Assembly (NCBI RefSeq): GCF_002210105.1 | Contig: NZ_AQQU01000001.1 | Coordinates: forward strand, 408,501-472,500 | Source: Oceanicola sp. 22II-s10i | Lineage (GTDB): Bacteria > Pseudomonadota > Alphaproteobacteria > Rhodobacterales > Rhodobacteraceae | DNA length: 64,000 bases | Direction: 5' to 3' | In this document: piece after piece, positions 25,523-34,460 of the stretch | Layout: every line of letters begins with the position of its first letter | How positions within the stretch are numbered: the stretch's first letter is position 1 | Notes under the pieces: generated by a model | What the model was told of the DNA's origin: nothing | Databases searched by the model: none | What the model saw: only the letters and a program-made list of their open reading frames with translations | Position numbers and translations under genes: made by a program

Positions 25523-26137
25523 TCAGCCCTGTGCCAGTCGGGCCGCAACCGCCGCAACCGCGGCCTCGACCGCCGCGTCGATGCTCATGTCCGATGTGTC
25601 CAGCAGAAGGGCATCCGCCGCCGCCGTCATCGGCGCGGCCTCGCGACCGGAGTCGCGGGCATCACGGGCGCGCAGATCGGCCAGCACACCGTCCGGAGTC
25701 ACGTCATGCCCGCCCTCGACCAGCTCGCGATAGCGCCGGTCCGCCCGCACCTCGTCCGAAGCGGTGACGAACAGCTTCACCTCGGCGTTCGGGCAGATCA
25801 CCGTGCCGATGTCGCGCCCGTCCAGAACGGCGCCGCCCTCGCGCCGGGCGAAGTCGCGCTGGAACTCGACCAGCGCCGCGCGGACCTCGGGGATTGCCGC
25901 GACCCGGCTCGCCGCCTGCGCCACCTCGGGGGTGCGCAGGCCGTCGGCCTCCAGATCGGCGGGCTTCAGGGCCCGTGCGGCCTGTTCCGGGGTGTCGCCA
26001 TCCAGCACCCGGCGGCCGGTCGCCCGGTAGATCAGGCCGGTGTCGAGATGCGCAAAACCGAAATGCGCCGCCACGGCGCGCGAGATGGTGCCCTTGCCCG
26101 CCGCCGCCGGGCCGTCGATCGCAACGGTAAAGACCAT
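25523..26137 (-). CDS. cmk: Cytidylate kinase
   Basis: 204 residues. It phosphorylates CMP and dCMP. The P-loop [12 protein letters not shown] (7-18), the LDTGLIYRA nucleotide-monophosphate site, [17 protein letters not shown] and [13 protein letters not shown] are all family motifs. ATG 26137 has an AGGAGG site five bases upstream, so it is preferred to the in-frame codons up to 26212. In many relatives rpsA follows directly; here about 5 kb separates them. Confidence 0.95.
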   Translation of the reverse strand: MVFTVAIDGPAAAGKGTISRAVAAHFGFAHLDTGLIYRATGRRVLDGDTPEQAARALKPADLEADGLRTPEVAQAASRVAAIPEVRAALVEFQRDFARREGGAVLDGRDIGTVICPNAEVKLFVTASDEVRADRRYRELVEGGHDVTPDGVLADLRARDARDSGREAAPMTAAADALLLDTSDMSIDAAVEAAVAAVAARLAQG

Positions 26138-26186
26138 GTCGCCTCCTGTGCCTTCCGGTCCGGTCTGACCCGCCCGCCGTCCGAGG

Positions 26187-26690
26187 TCAAGCACCCCGCA
26201 GCCGCGCCACACCTGCCCGCAGCCCGCCGACGATCAACGCCACGAAACCGATCGTGGCGCAGATCGACTTGACCGCCGTCGCAAGGCTCGCCCGCCCGAT
26301 CAGCGCATCGCCCGGCGCGTTCTCGGTCAGCAAGCGCGCCACCAGACCGTTTTCCATGTAGTCCGCCCCCGCACCGATCAGCGCCACGGCAATCAGCGCG
26401 GCGGCCAGCCAGCGGCGGAACAGGATCAGCTCGCCCGTGACGAACATCAGCGCCAGCACCGCCGGATAGACCCGGTCCATCATGTGCTGCGGGCCGAGGT
26501 AGACCGCGATACCCTCCTCGGTGATCGCGGCGAGATATTCACGGGCTTCGGCGGAGGTGTAGCCAAAGGGCCGAAGGTCGAAGGGCCGCAGCCCCTCGCC
26601 CTCGGCCATCAGCAGCGGCATCGTCCAGACCGTCATCGTCAGATAGATCGCGGCAGCCACAAGGACCGCCACCCAGAAGACGACTTTCAT
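26187..26690 (-). CDS. Membrane protein of unknown function between aroA and cmk
   Basis: 167 residues, about four transmembrane helices: [57 protein letters not shown] and a last helix [18 protein letters not shown]. Between helices 1 and 2 lies a soluble segment [21 protein letters not shown] do not recognise the family. It sits in the aroA-cmk transcript with gaps of 70 and 49 bp. Confidence 0.75.
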   Translation of the reverse strand: MKVVFWVAVLVAAAIYLTMTVWTMPLLMAEGEGLRPFDLRPFGYTSAEAREYLAAITEEGIAVYLGPQHMMDRVYPAVLALMFVTGELILFRRWLAAALIAVALIGAGADYMENGLVARLLTENAPGDALIGRASLATAVKSICATIGFVALIVGGLRAGVARLRGA

Positions 26691-26760
26691 GATCCCGCAC
26701 CCACGTTCCCGAACCACCCGGCGCGCAGCCTAGCATGTCAGGGCTGTGGTGTCCGGTGCC

Positions 26761-28113
26761 TCAGCGGTTGGTGCGGGTGATAGACGCCCCGAGTCCGGCC
26801 ATCAGGCCCTCGAAAACCGGGAACGAGGTGGCGATCGGCCCGCCGTCGTCAACCGCCACCGGCTTCTGCGTCGCCAGCCCGAGGCACAGGAAGGACATCG
26901 CGATCCGGTGATCCAGCCGGCTTTCCACCGTCGCACCGCCCGTCACGCCGCCGGGGCCGCGCCCCTCGACCGTCCACCAGTCCTCGCCTTCCTCAACCGT
27001 CACGCCGCAGGCGCGCAGGCCCTTGGCCATCGCGTCGATGCGGTCGCTTTCCTTGACGCGCAGCTCCTTCACGCCGGGCATGTGGGTCCGCCCCTCGGCA
27101 AAGGCCGCGACGACCGACAGCACCGGGTATTCGTCGATCATGCTCGCCGCGCGTTCGGCCGGCACCTCGATGCCCTTCATCTCGGGCGAGAACCGGGCGC
27201 GCAGGTCCGCCACCGGCTCGCCGCCTTCCTCGCGCGGGTTCTCATAGGTCAGGTCGGCCCCCATGTCGCGCAGCGTCTCGTAGAGCCCCGCGCGCGTCGG
27301 GTTCAGCCCGATGTTGGGCACCAGCACGTCCGAGCCTTCGGTGATCAGCGCCGCGCAGACCGGGAAGGCCGCGCTGGAGGGATCGCGGGGCACGTCGACC
27401 GTCTGGCCCGTCAGTTCCGGCTGGCCCTTGAGCGTGATGACCCGGCCATCGGGGCTGTCCTCGACGCTCAGCTCGGCGCCGAAGCCGCGCAGCATCCGTT
27501 CGGAATGGTCGCGCGTCGCCTCGCGCTCGATCACCACGGTCTCGCCCGGCGCGTTCAGCCCGGCCAGCAGGACGGCGCTTTTCACCTGGGCCGAGGGAAC
27601 GGGCGTCTTGTAGCGCACCGGCACAGGGTTCTCGGCGCCGACGATGGTCATCGGCAGCCGCCCGCCCCTTCGCCCGTAGGCCCGCGTGCCGAACAGCGCC
27701 AGCGGGTCGGTGACCCGCGCCATCGGCCGCCCGTTCAGGCTAGCGTCGCCGGTGAATGTCGCGGTGATCGGCGAGGTCGCCATACAGCCCATGATCAGCC
27801 GGACGCCGGTGCCCGAGTTACCGCAGTCGATGACGGCATCCGGTTCGGCGAAACCGCCGACGCCCACGCCATGCACGCGCCATTCGCCCGGCCCGAGATG
27901 TTCGACCTCGGCCCCGAAAGCACGCATCGCCTTGGCCGTGTCCAGAACGTCCTGCCCTTCCAGAAGGCCGGTGATCGCCGTCTCGCCGACCGACAGCGCG
28001 CCAAGGATCAGCGCCCGGTGGCTGATCGACTTGTCGCCCGGCACGTTCGCCACGCCTTTCAGCGCCGCGCCCTTGCGGGCCGTCATCGGAACCGGTTCAC
28101 CATGCGCGCTCAT
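26761..28113 (-). CDS. aroA: 3-phosphoshikimate 1-carboxyvinyltransferase (EPSP synthase), class II type
   Basis: 450 residues. It joins PEP to shikimate-3-phosphate. [16 protein letters not shown] near residue 23, [40 protein letters not shown] and [15 protein letters not shown] are family motifs; the wording resembles the Agrobacterium CP4-type class II enzyme. At the residue that is Ala100 in CP4 (GNAATG, from memory) this protein has Gly101 (GNSGTG), the ordinary residue. Heads the aroA, membrane protein, cmk run. Confidence 0.96.
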   Translation of the reverse strand: MSAHGEPVPMTARKGAALKGVANVPGDKSISHRALILGALSVGETAITGLLEGQDVLDTAKAMRAFGAEVEHLGPGEWRVHGVGVGGFAEPDAVIDCGNSGTGVRLIMGCMATSPITATFTGDASLNGRPMARVTDPLALFGTRAYGRRGGRLPMTIVGAENPVPVRYKTPVPSAQVKSAVLLAGLNAPGETVVIEREATRDHSERMLRGFGAELSVEDSPDGRVITLKGQPELTGQTVDVPRDPSSAAFPVCAALITEGSDVLVPNIGLNPTRAGLYETLRDMGADLTYENPREEGGEPVADLRARFSPEMKGIEVPAERAASMIDEYPVLSVVAAFAEGRTHMPGVKELRVKESDRIDAMAKGLRACGVTVEEGEDWWTVEGRGPGGVTGGATVESRLDHRIAMSFLCLGLATQKPVAVDDGGPIATSFPVFEGLMAGLGASITRTNR

Positions 28114-28181
28114 CCGCGGCCTCCCTCAAAACCTGAACCGCCAGATACCGCAGGCCGCGCCGACCGTCCATCGCGCGATCC

Positions 28182-28217
28182 CCTGTTTCATCCGGCCAGG
28201 CAAATGGGCTTTGCCCG
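28182..28217. repeat. Dispersed intergenic repeat, degenerate copy
   Basis: CCTGTTTCATCCGGCCAGG followed by a short GGGC/TTT/GCCC hairpin lies in the 165-bp trmB-aroA gap. It resembles the reverse complement of copy D (CCTGCTTCATCTGGCCGG) with a shortened hairpin. The relation is less certain than among the four full copies. The rest of the gap shows nothing else. Confidence 0.4.
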
Positions 28218-28278
28218 TTCACGGCTGGAAACGTCCACCGAAGATTTTTTGATGTGCCCTTTGCCCCCGGAGGGCCGG

Positions 28279-28995
28279 TCAGCCGTCCCGCCGGAACGTC
28301 AGGTAATGCGGCACCCGCCCCTCGCGCAGCGCCTTCTGCTCATAGCGCGTCGACAGCCAGTCGCCCCATGGCTCGCGCCAGTCGCGCGGGCCTTCGGCCA
28401 GCCATGTGAAACCCTGCCCCGGCACCTCTTCCAGCGTCTGGCGGACGTAGTCGGGAATGTCCGTGGCCACCCGGAACTCGGCGCCCGGCTTCAGCTTGCG
28501 CGCCAGCGGCTCGAGGTATTCCGGCGTCACGAAACGGCGGCGGTGATGCCTCTTCTTGGGCCATGGGTCCGGATAGAGCAGGAACGCCTTGGACAGGCTC
28601 CCGTCCGGGACGACATCGAACAGGTCGCGCACGTCACCCGGATGCACGCGCAGGTTCTCCACCCCCGCCTGCCGGATCTTGCCGAGCAGCATGGCCACGC
28701 CGTTGATGTAGGGCTCGCAGCCGATGATCCCGACCTGCGGGTTCGTGGCGGCCTGATGCACGACGTGTTCGCCGCCGCCGAACCCGATCTCCAGCCAGAC
28801 GTCCCGCCCGCCGAACAGCGTGCCGAGGTCGAGCGGCGTGCGATCCGGGTTCTCCTCCCAGCCGACCGGCCCCGGCGCCAGCGCCGCGAGGTCCTCGTCG
28901 ATATAGGTTTCCTGCGACCGCCGCAGGCTCTTGCCCTTCAGCCGTCCGTAGAAATTGCGCCATGGGGCGCCCGTGGGATGCTTGTCCGTGCTCAT
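28279..28995 (-). CDS. trmB: tRNA (guanine-N7-)-methyltransferase
   Basis: 238 residues. It makes m7G46 in the variable loop of tRNA with SAM. Motifs: WLEIGFGGGEHVVHQA (SAM site), GCEPYINGVAMLL, LLYPDPWPKKRHHRRRFV (tRNA and catalytic region, the family's PDPWPKKRH signature) and the end DWLSTRYEQKAL. ATG 28995 is chosen as the start of the recognisable N-terminus; the frame is open further up without family similarity. Confidence 0.96.
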   Translation of the reverse strand: MSTDKHPTGAPWRNFYGRLKGKSLRRSQETYIDEDLAALAPGPVGWEENPDRTPLDLGTLFGGRDVWLEIGFGGGEHVVHQAATNPQVGIIGCEPYINGVAMLLGKIRQAGVENLRVHPGDVRDLFDVVPDGSLSKAFLLYPDPWPKKRHHRRRFVTPEYLEPLARKLKPGAEFRVATDIPDYVRQTLEEVPGQGFTWLAEGPRDWREPWGDWLSTRYEQKALREGRVPHYLTFRRDG

Positions 28996-29157
28996 GGCCG
29001 CGCTGTTACCGCCGGGCGCGGGCACCGGCAAGCGGCGGCGGCGCTCATGCGCGCATTCGCACAGATCCTGCGGATTTTTCGATAATTGTGCGCGAGGGGC
29101 TGCAGGAGCATATACCGCCGCAAGAATAATCACTCACTCACGAACACGGACAGACCC

Positions 29158-29586
29158 ATGACCACGCTCGATTCCACCATCCGCCAGATCGCTGCCCCCG
29201 CAGGCCGCGCGCTGCTCGCACTCATCTTCATCGTTTCCGGCTTCCAGAAGATCACCGGCTATGCAGGCACCCAGGGCTACATGGAGGCCATGGGCGTCCC
29301 CGGCGCGCTGCTGCCGCTGGTGATCCTCGTCGAACTCGTCGGCGGCATCGCCCTGCTGATCGGCTGGCAGGCCCGTATCGCCGCCGTCCTGCTGGCCGGC
29401 TTCTCGCTGCTGTCCGGCCTGCTGTTCCACCTGATCCCCGGCCTCGCCGCCGAAGGGATGGAGGCACAGATGCAGATGATCGGCTTCATGAAGAACGTGT
29501 CGATCGCCGGTGGCCTGCTGATGATCGTCGCGCTCGGCGCCGGTGCCGTGTCGGTCAACCGCGAGGCCGCCCCGGTCGCGGCCTGA
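29158..29586 (+). CDS. DoxX family membrane protein
   Basis: 142 residues, four helices. GRALLALIFIVSGFQKITGY is the classical DoxX N-terminal helix with the F-x-K-I motif, followed by LVILVELVGGIALLIGWQAR and two further helices. DoxX-type proteins are linked to membrane redox or sulfur/thiol stress in some bacteria; here no partner is adjacent. Divergent from trmB and closed by a strong terminator. Confidence 0.88.
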   Translation: MTTLDSTIRQIAAPAGRALLALIFIVSGFQKITGYAGTQGYMEAMGVPGALLPLVILVELVGGIALLIGWQARIAAVLLAGFSLLSGLLFHLIPGLAAEGMEAQMQMIGFMKNVSIAGGLLMIVALGAGAVSVNREAAPVAA

Positions 29587-29608
29587 TCGCAGCACACTCC
29601 GGACATGG

Positions 29609-29641
29609 AAACGGCGGGCAGAGGTTTCTGCCCGCCGTTTT
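29609..29641 (+). terminator. Rho-independent terminator after the DoxX gene
   Basis: A perfect 14-bp stem (29609-29622 with 29627-29640) with a GGTT loop, ending in a short T-run. It lies between the convergent DoxX gene and the small minus-strand gene and may serve both. Confidence 0.88.
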
Positions 29642-29657
29642 CATTGCTGCTCACGTC

Positions 29658-29849
29658 TTATCCGACGCGGGTGCCCCGGATCCCGGTTGTCAGGTCGACT
29701 GCCGTTCGCTCCAGCATCTCAGCGACAAGGGTCAGCGTTTCGGGCGTCGGCTCGCGCCGCAACTGGCGCGCGCAGGACAGCAGTATCTGCTGCGTATTCC
29801 CGATGGCATGAGTATCCGACGACTCATGGCTCTTGCTGGTCACAAACAT
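29658..29849 (-). CDS. Small protein of unknown function
   Basis: 63 residues from ATG 29849. An AGGAGG site ends seven bases upstream of it and abuts the alternative ATG at 29855, which decides for 29849. The protein has a polar N-terminus (TSKSHESSDTHAIG) and an amphipathic helical part LLSCARQLRREPTPETLTLV then AEMLERTAVDL. No family recognised. The 213-bp gap to metK (29892-30104) is AT-richer near 29920-29960 and may hold its promoter. Confidence 0.6.
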   Translation of the reverse strand: MFVTSKSHESSDTHAIGNTQQILLSCARQLRREPTPETLTLVAEMLERTAVDLTTGIRGTRVG

Positions 29850-30028
29850 CCCCATCCTCCTCCCGATTCCCGAAGTCTGCGTGACGGGCAAATTCGCCTG
29901 AACATGCTCCGGGAATCAAGCTTTTTGTGTTTCTTTTCAAATGGATGCGCTGATCATATGATTGATGCCGTCATGCATTTGCGCCCCGCATGAACTCTGA
30001 CACGGCCAATGTCGGGGCCCGGAATCAG

Positions 30029-30060
30029 CAAGGCCGCCCGGTCTGATCCGCGCGGCCTTG
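30029..30060 (-). terminator. Possible terminator hairpin downstream of metK
   Basis: A perfect 9-bp stem, CAAGGCCGC (30029-30037) with GCGGCCTTG (30052-30060), 45 bp past the metK stop. No T-run follows on either strand, so termination here is uncertain. Confidence 0.4.
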
Positions 30061-30104
30061 CATTTCGATGCCGTAAAACAGGCGTCTGTCATGACCCCAC
30101 AGGG

Positions 30105-31286
30105 TCAGACAGCCTTTTTCAGCGCCTCGACCAGATCGGTCTGTTCCCAGCTGAATCCGCCATCCGCGTCGGGCGACCGACCGAAGTGGCCATAGGCGGC
30201 GGTCCGCTGGTAGATCGGCTTGTTCAGCTGCAGATGTTCGCGGATGCCGCGCGGGGTCAGGTCCATGACACGTGCGACGGCCTTTTCGATCTCGGCCTCG
30301 TCCACCTTCCCGGTGCCATAGGTGTCGGCATAGATCGACAGCGGCTTGGAGATGCCGATCGCGTAGGACAGCTGGATCGTGCACTTCTCGGCCATGCCCG
30401 CCGCGACGACGTTCTTGGCAAGGTAGCGCGCGGCATAGGCGGCCGAGCGGTCGACCTTGGTCGGATCCTTGCCCGAGAACGCGCCGCCGCCATGCGGGGC
30501 CGCGCCGCCGTAGGTGTCCACGATGATCTTGCGCCCGGTCAGGCCCGCGTCTCCGTCCGGACCGCCGATGACGAACTTGCCGGTCGGGTTCACCCACCAT
30601 TCGGTCTTGTCGGTCAGCCAGCCATCGGGGATGACCTGCCGGATATAGGGCTCGACGATCGCGCGGATGTCCTCGCTGGTCTGGTCCTCGTCCGAATGCT
30701 GGGTCGACAGCACCAGCTGCGTCACCTCGACCGGCTGGCCGTTTTCGTAGCGCAGCGAGACCTGGCTCTTGGCGTCGGGGCGCAGGGTCGGCTCCTCGCC
30801 GCTCTTGCGGGCCTCGGCGAGGCGCTTGAGGATCGCGTGTGCGAACTGGATCGGCGCGGGCATCAGCGCGTCCGTCTCGGTCGTGGCGTAGCCGAACATG
30901 ATGCCCTGATCGCCCGCGCCCTCGTCCTTGTTGTCGCGGGCATCGACGCCCTGCGCGATATGCGCGGACTGTTCGTGCAGCAGGTTTGTGATCTCGACCG
31001 AGTTCCAATGGAACTTGTCCTGCTCGTATCCGATGTCCCGGATGCAGTCGCGGGCGATGCTGTCGATGCGGTCCTGCATCTCGGACAGCTTGGACTGGTC
31101 CGCCAGTCCAATCTCACCGCCGATCACGACACGGTTGGTGGTGGCAAAGGTCTCGCAGGCGACGCGGGCCTGTGGCTCCTCGGTCAGCAGGGCGTCGAGG
31201 ATGGCGTCGGAAATGCGGTCGCAGACCTTGTCCGGGTGACCCTCGGAAACGGATTCCGAGGTGAAAATGTAGTTCTTGCGTGTCAT
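30105..31286 (-). CDS. metK: S-adenosylmethionine synthetase
   Basis: 393 residues. It makes SAM from methionine and ATP. N-terminal [20 protein letters not shown], the [11 protein letters not shown] motif, [20 protein letters not shown] and [19 protein letters not shown] (methionine/phosphate loop) are invariant family blocks. ATG 31286 is fixed by the riboswitch-embedded GGAG eight bases upstream. Expression is predicted to fall when SAM or SAH is abundant, through the element at 31294-31338. Confidence 0.98.
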   Translation of the reverse strand: MTRKNYIFTSESVSEGHPDKVCDRISDAILDALLTEEPQARVACETFATTNRVVIGGEIGLADQSKLSEMQDRIDSIARDCIRDIGYEQDKFHWNSVEITNLLHEQSAHIAQGVDARDNKDEGAGDQGIMFGYATTETDALMPAPIQFAHAILKRLAEARKSGEEPTLRPDAKSQVSLRYENGQPVEVTQLVLSTQHSDEDQTSEDIRAIVEPYIRQVIPDGWLTDKTEWWVNPTGKFVIGGPDGDAGLTGRKIIVDTYGGAAPHGGGAFSGKDPTKVDRSAAYAARYLAKNVVAAGMAEKCTIQLSYAIGISKPLSIYADTYGTGKVDEAEIEKAVARVMDLTPRGIREHLQLNKPIYQRTAAYGHFGRSPDADGGFSWEQTDLVEALKKAV

Positions 31287-31293
31287 GAAAAGC

Positions 31294-31338
31294 GCTCCAT
31301 TGAGTTTAGCCCGCCACGCCAGGAAGCCGTTGTGACAG
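31294..31338 (-). promoter_or_regulatory. SAM/SAH riboswitch controlling metK
   Basis: On the minus strand the leader reads GTCACAACGGCTTCCTGGCG then TGGC, and AATGGAGCGC close to the start codon. This is almost letter for letter the core of the SAM/SAH riboswitch of Rhodobacterales metK genes as I remember it. P1 is a 7-bp stem (31338-31332 with 31317-31311, two G-U pairs). The pseudoknot pairs GCUUCC (31327-31322) with GGAGC (31298-31294), which includes the ribosome site, so ligand binding should block translation. Confidence 0.9.
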
Positions 31339-31372
31339 GATCGGATTTTGGTAGACGGCAGGGGGTTGGGGG

Positions 31373-32908
31373 TCAATGCCCCCGGCGCCTGACCCGGCGT
31401 CCCGCCCCTAAAAAGGCCATGAATAGCAACGCAAGAGCCACAAATCGCATCGGCCAGGGTCCGGTTTGGGCGAAGAACGTGGATAGTGCGGGCTCGGGCC
31501 GCGGAATGTCCAGAAAGCCGGTTTCGCCCAGTGGAATCGACCCCAGCACGGTGCCGTCTGCCGCGATGGCTGCGGAGATTCCGGTATTGGCCACGCGGAT
31601 CAGGGGCAGCCCCTGTTCGACCGCCCTGAGGCGCGCCTGTGCCAGATGCTGGTAAGGGCCGGAAAAGGTGCCGAACCACGCGTCATTGGTAATCTGCAGC
31701 AGCATGTCCGGGCGCGCGCCCGCGATGACGGTGTCGCGGGGAAAGACCGCCTCGTAGCAGATCAGCGGCAGCGCGGTGCCGACCGGGCCGAGGTCGATGA
31801 TCTGCGGCCCCGGTCCGGCCGAGAACCCGCCGAAACGGTCGACCATCGGGCTGAGCCCCAGCCGGGTCAGCAGTGCGCCCATGGGCAGGTATTCACCGAA
31901 CGGAACGAGGTGATGCTTGTCGTAGACCTCGGTGACCACGGCATCCGGGCCGAGGACGGCGAGGCTGTTGTAATAGCGGCCCATGTCGCGCCGCTCGATC
32001 CCCAGCACGCTGGCCGCGCCACCGGCCTGTGCGGCGATCACCTGCATCAGGCGATCGTCCTCGCCGAGATAGCTGGGAACCGAGGTTTCGGGCCAGATCT
32101 GCAACGCGACCTGTGGCGAGGCTTCGGCGTAGTCCAGCATCCGCCCGAGGAACACGGGGATCATGCGGGGATCCCACTTTTCGTGCTGCGGGGCGTTCGG
32201 TTGCATCAGGCGGATCACCGGTGCGTCGGCAGCGGTTTCGGGCGGCTGGCTGGCGAGGAACGGTGCGGCGATCAGCAGGCCCGCGCCGGACAGTGCGACT
32301 GGCAGACCCGCCCGAAGCGGACCTGTCGGCACGCGGGACAAGGCGGCGGCAAAGCCGAAGACCAGCAGGGTCAGTCCGTCCGGCCCGGTCCATGCGGCCA
32401 GATGGATCAGCGGCGAGGCGATCAGGATGTGCCCGGCGCTGGCCCATGGAAAGCCGGTGAAGACGATGCCGCGCGCGACCTCGGCCAGCGTCAGACCGGC
32501 GACCAGCGCGACCGTGCGCCAGCGGCGGGCGGGCACGGCCCAAGCGGCAATGGCGGCGCCCGCCCCCCAGAACAGGGCCAATCCGCCCGCCATCAGGATC
32601 AACGCGAAGGGCGCCATCCAGCCGTGACGGGCCACGTCGACGAGGAACGGCTCCACGATCCAGTGCAGCGCGATCAGGAAATACCCGGTCGCGGCGGCCC
32701 ATGCCGTCCAGCCCGCCTGACGGGCATCGGAAGTTCGATCAAGGAGAAGGAACAGACCCGCGAAACCCACAAGGCCGAGCGGCCAGAGGTCGAATGGCGC
32801 GAGGCCGGTCGCGGCCACCGCCCCGGCAAGGGCGGCGAGGCCGAGCCGTCGCCGGACGGCACCACGGGTCGGGACCGGACCGTCGCCGGTCCCTTTGGTG
32901 TCAGGCAT
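31373..32908 (-). CDS. lnt: Apolipoprotein N-acyltransferase
   Basis: 511 residues. Inner-membrane enzyme adding the third acyl chain to lipoproteins. About six to seven N-terminal helices precede a periplasmic nitrilase-like domain whose catalytic triad is visible: Glu in QIWPETSVP, Lys in [14 protein letters not shown] and Cys in [11 protein letters not shown] last helix ([13 protein letters not shown]) closes it. ATG 32908 overlaps the end of the CorC-like gene. metK follows 86 bp downstream. Confidence 0.96.
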   Translation of the reverse strand: MPDTKGTGDGPVPTRGAVRRRLGLAALAGAVAATGLAPFDLWPLGLVGFAGLFLLLDRTSDARQAGWTAWAAATGYFLIALHWIVEPFLVDVARHGWMAPFALILMAGGLALFWGAGAAIAAWAVPARRWRTVALVAGLTLAEVARGIVFTGFPWASAGHILIASPLIHLAAWTGPDGLTLLVFGFAAALSRVPTGPLRAGLPVALSGAGLLIAAPFLASQPPETAADAPVIRLMQPNAPQHEKWDPRMIPVFLGRMLDYAEASPQVALQIWPETSVPSYLGEDDRLMQVIAAQAGGAASVLGIERRDMGRYYNSLAVLGPDAVVTEVYDKHHLVPFGEYLPMGALLTRLGLSPMVDRFGGFSAGPGPQIIDLGPVGTALPLICYEAVFPRDTVIAGARPDMLLQITNDAWFGTFSGPYQHLAQARLRAVEQGLPLIRVANTGISAAIAADGTVLGSIPLGETGFLDIPRPEPALSTFFAQTGPWPMRFVALALLFMAFLGAGRRVRRRGH

Positions 32909-33845
32909 CGACGGTTTCGGGCTCGGCCAGACGCACGCGCAGGCGCTTGATGCGGCGGGGATCGGCGTCGATGACCTCGAACTCGTGGCCCGCCGGATGC
33001 TCCACCACCTCGCCCCGCGCGGGAACGCGGCCCGACAGCATGAAGACGAGGCCGCCCAGCGTGTCGATCTCTTCCTCGTCCACGTCGTCATGGTCTGTCA
33101 GGGAGACGCCGGTTTCGGCCTCGAACTCCTCGAGCGGGGCCTTGGCGAGCACCAGCCATGCGCCGGATTTCTCGCGCGTCCAGAGCGCATCTTCCTCGAC
33201 GTCGTGTTCGTCCTCGATCTGGCCGATGACCTGTTCGATCAGGTCCTCGATCGTCACCAGGCCATCCACCCCGCCGTATTCGTCGATCACAAGCGCCATA
33301 TGACGGCGTTCCTGCTGCATCTTCTGCAGCAGCACCCCGATCGGCATGGACGGCGGCACGAAAACCAGCGGCCGCAGCAGCGCGCGCAGCGAATAGCGCC
33401 CGCCCGAGCCGTTGAACCCGTGCTTGAGCGCGAAATCCTTGAGGTGGACGAAGCCGATCGGCGTGTCGAGCGTGCCCTGGTAGACCGGGACGCGGGTCAT
33501 GCCACTTTCGCGGAAGACCTTGACCAGATCGTCACGGGTGATGGTCGAGGGCACGGCCACGATTTCCGCCTTGGGAATCGAGACATCCTCGACCCGCATG
33601 CGGCGGAGGTTGACCATGCCATGCGTCGTGGGACGCGGCGCGGGGGCCGCGGGCGTGCTGCTGGTCTGGACCGGCTGCGCCGGTTCGGACCGGCGCGCGA
33701 AGAGGCGGGAGAGAAGTCCCCGGCGGGGTGCGGGCACCGGCTGCGTCGTCTGCGCCGGGGCCTGCGGCTGCGCCGCGGTTCTGGTCTGGCCTTGCGGCAG
33801 CGCGCCCTGCGCTGCGGTCAAAGACCCGTCGGTCGTGTCGCCCAT
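32901..33845 (-). CDS. CorC/HlyC-type CBS domain protein
   Basis: 314 residues. A Pro/Gln-rich tail of about 70 residues is followed by a CBS pair (MVNLRRMRVEDVSIPKAEIV to VTIEDLIEQVIGQIEDEHD, including HMALVIDEYGGVDGLVTIED) and a C-terminal CorC_HlyC transporter-associated domain (FEAETGVSL to RRIKRLRVRL). These proteins accompany magnesium/cobalt efflux or ybeY-lnt loci; the CNNM membrane domain is absent. ATG 33845 has an AAGGAACG site. Confidence 0.9.
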   Translation of the reverse strand: MGDTTDGSLTAAQGALPQGQTRTAAQPQAPAQTTQPVPAPRRGLLSRLFARRSEPAQPVQTSSTPAAPAPRPTTHGMVNLRRMRVEDVSIPKAEIVAVPSTITRDDLVKVFRESGMTRVPVYQGTLDTPIGFVHLKDFALKHGFNGSGGRYSLRALLRPLVFVPPSMPIGVLLQKMQQERRHMALVIDEYGGVDGLVTIEDLIEQVIGQIEDEHDVEEDALWTREKSGAWLVLAKAPLEEFEAETGVSLTDHDDVDEEEIDTLGGLVFMLSGRVPARGEVVEHPAGHEFEVIDADPRRIKRLRVRLAEPETVDA

Positions 33846-33884
33846 CGTTCCTTTCCAGTGGGGCCGGGCCGAAACGCCCGCCAC

Positions 33885-34391
33885 TCAAGCATATGGGTCC
33901 GGAAGGCCCATGTCGACAAGTATGGTCGACTCCAGATTTTCCATCAATTCGGCATCTGCGTCATTTTCGTGATCATAGCCCAGAAGATGCAACGTCGCGT
34001 GAACGATCAGGTGCGTGACGTGATCGGCCAGCGGTTTACCGCCGTCCACCGCTTCGCGCGCGCAGGTGTCCCATGCGATGGCGATGTCGCCCAGTTCCTC
34101 GTCCGGCCCTGACGCGCCGGCCTCGGGCAGACGTGGCGTCGCACCAGGCGTGTCGGCGGCGCGGTCTTCGGACGGCCAGGACAGGACGTTGGTGGGGGTG
34201 GGCTTGCCGCGGAACTCCGCATTCAGCGTGGCGATCCGGGCGTCGTCGCAGGCGAGGATCGCGATCTCGTGGTCGTCGGGGTCGAGGCCGAGGTGGCTCA
34301 GCGCGGCGCGGGCCGCCCTTTCCGACAGCGCCTCTAGGCCGGTTTCGTGCCAGCGGTCGTCTTCGATCATCACGTCGGTCAGCATGGACAT
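33885..34391 (-). CDS. ybeY: Endoribonuclease YbeY (rRNA maturation and ribosome quality control)
   Basis: 168 residues. The zinc-binding signature HxxxHxxxxxH is present as HATLHLLGYDH, preceded by the conserved Arg in EFRGKPTPTNVLSWP. YbeY matures 16S rRNA 3' ends. Cotranscribed with phoH upstream and the CorC-like gene downstream, the classical order. Confidence 0.96.
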   Translation of the reverse strand: MSMLTDVMIEDDRWHETGLEALSERAARAALSHLGLDPDDHEIAILACDDARIATLNAEFRGKPTPTNVLSWPSEDRAADTPGATPRLPEAGASGPDEELGDIAIAWDTCAREAVDGGKPLADHVTHLIVHATLHLLGYDHENDADAELMENLESTILVDMGLPDPYA

Positions 34392-34397
34392 CGCGCA

Positions 34398-34454
34398 CCG
34401 GGGGCTGCCTGCCCCCGGACCCCCGGAAGTATTTGGAACCAGAAGAAGCAGGGG
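34398..34454. repeat. Dispersed intergenic repeat, copy B
   Basis: Hairpin CCGGGGGC/TGCCT/GCCCCCGG (34398-34418), then CCCCCGGAAGTATTTGG and ACCAGAAGAAGCAGGGG. It fills the 69-bp gap between the phoH stop and the ybeY start, inside an operon, so it cannot be a strong terminator in that direction unless ybeY has its own promoter. Confidence 0.75.
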
Positions 34455-34460
34455 ACCCCG

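Noticed and set aside
26746-29085. Plus-strand open frame of about 779 codons
   Set aside because: Antisense to aroA and trmB, both unmistakable; a composition artefact.
31355-31395. GGGGGTCAATGCCCCC hairpin at the lnt stop
   Set aside because: Only the hairpin part resembles the dispersed repeat; no tail and no T-run, so neither repeat copy nor terminator is claimed.
30009-31655. Plus-strand open frame of about 548 codons over metK
   Set aside because: Antisense to metK and crossing the riboswitch; no protein-family features.
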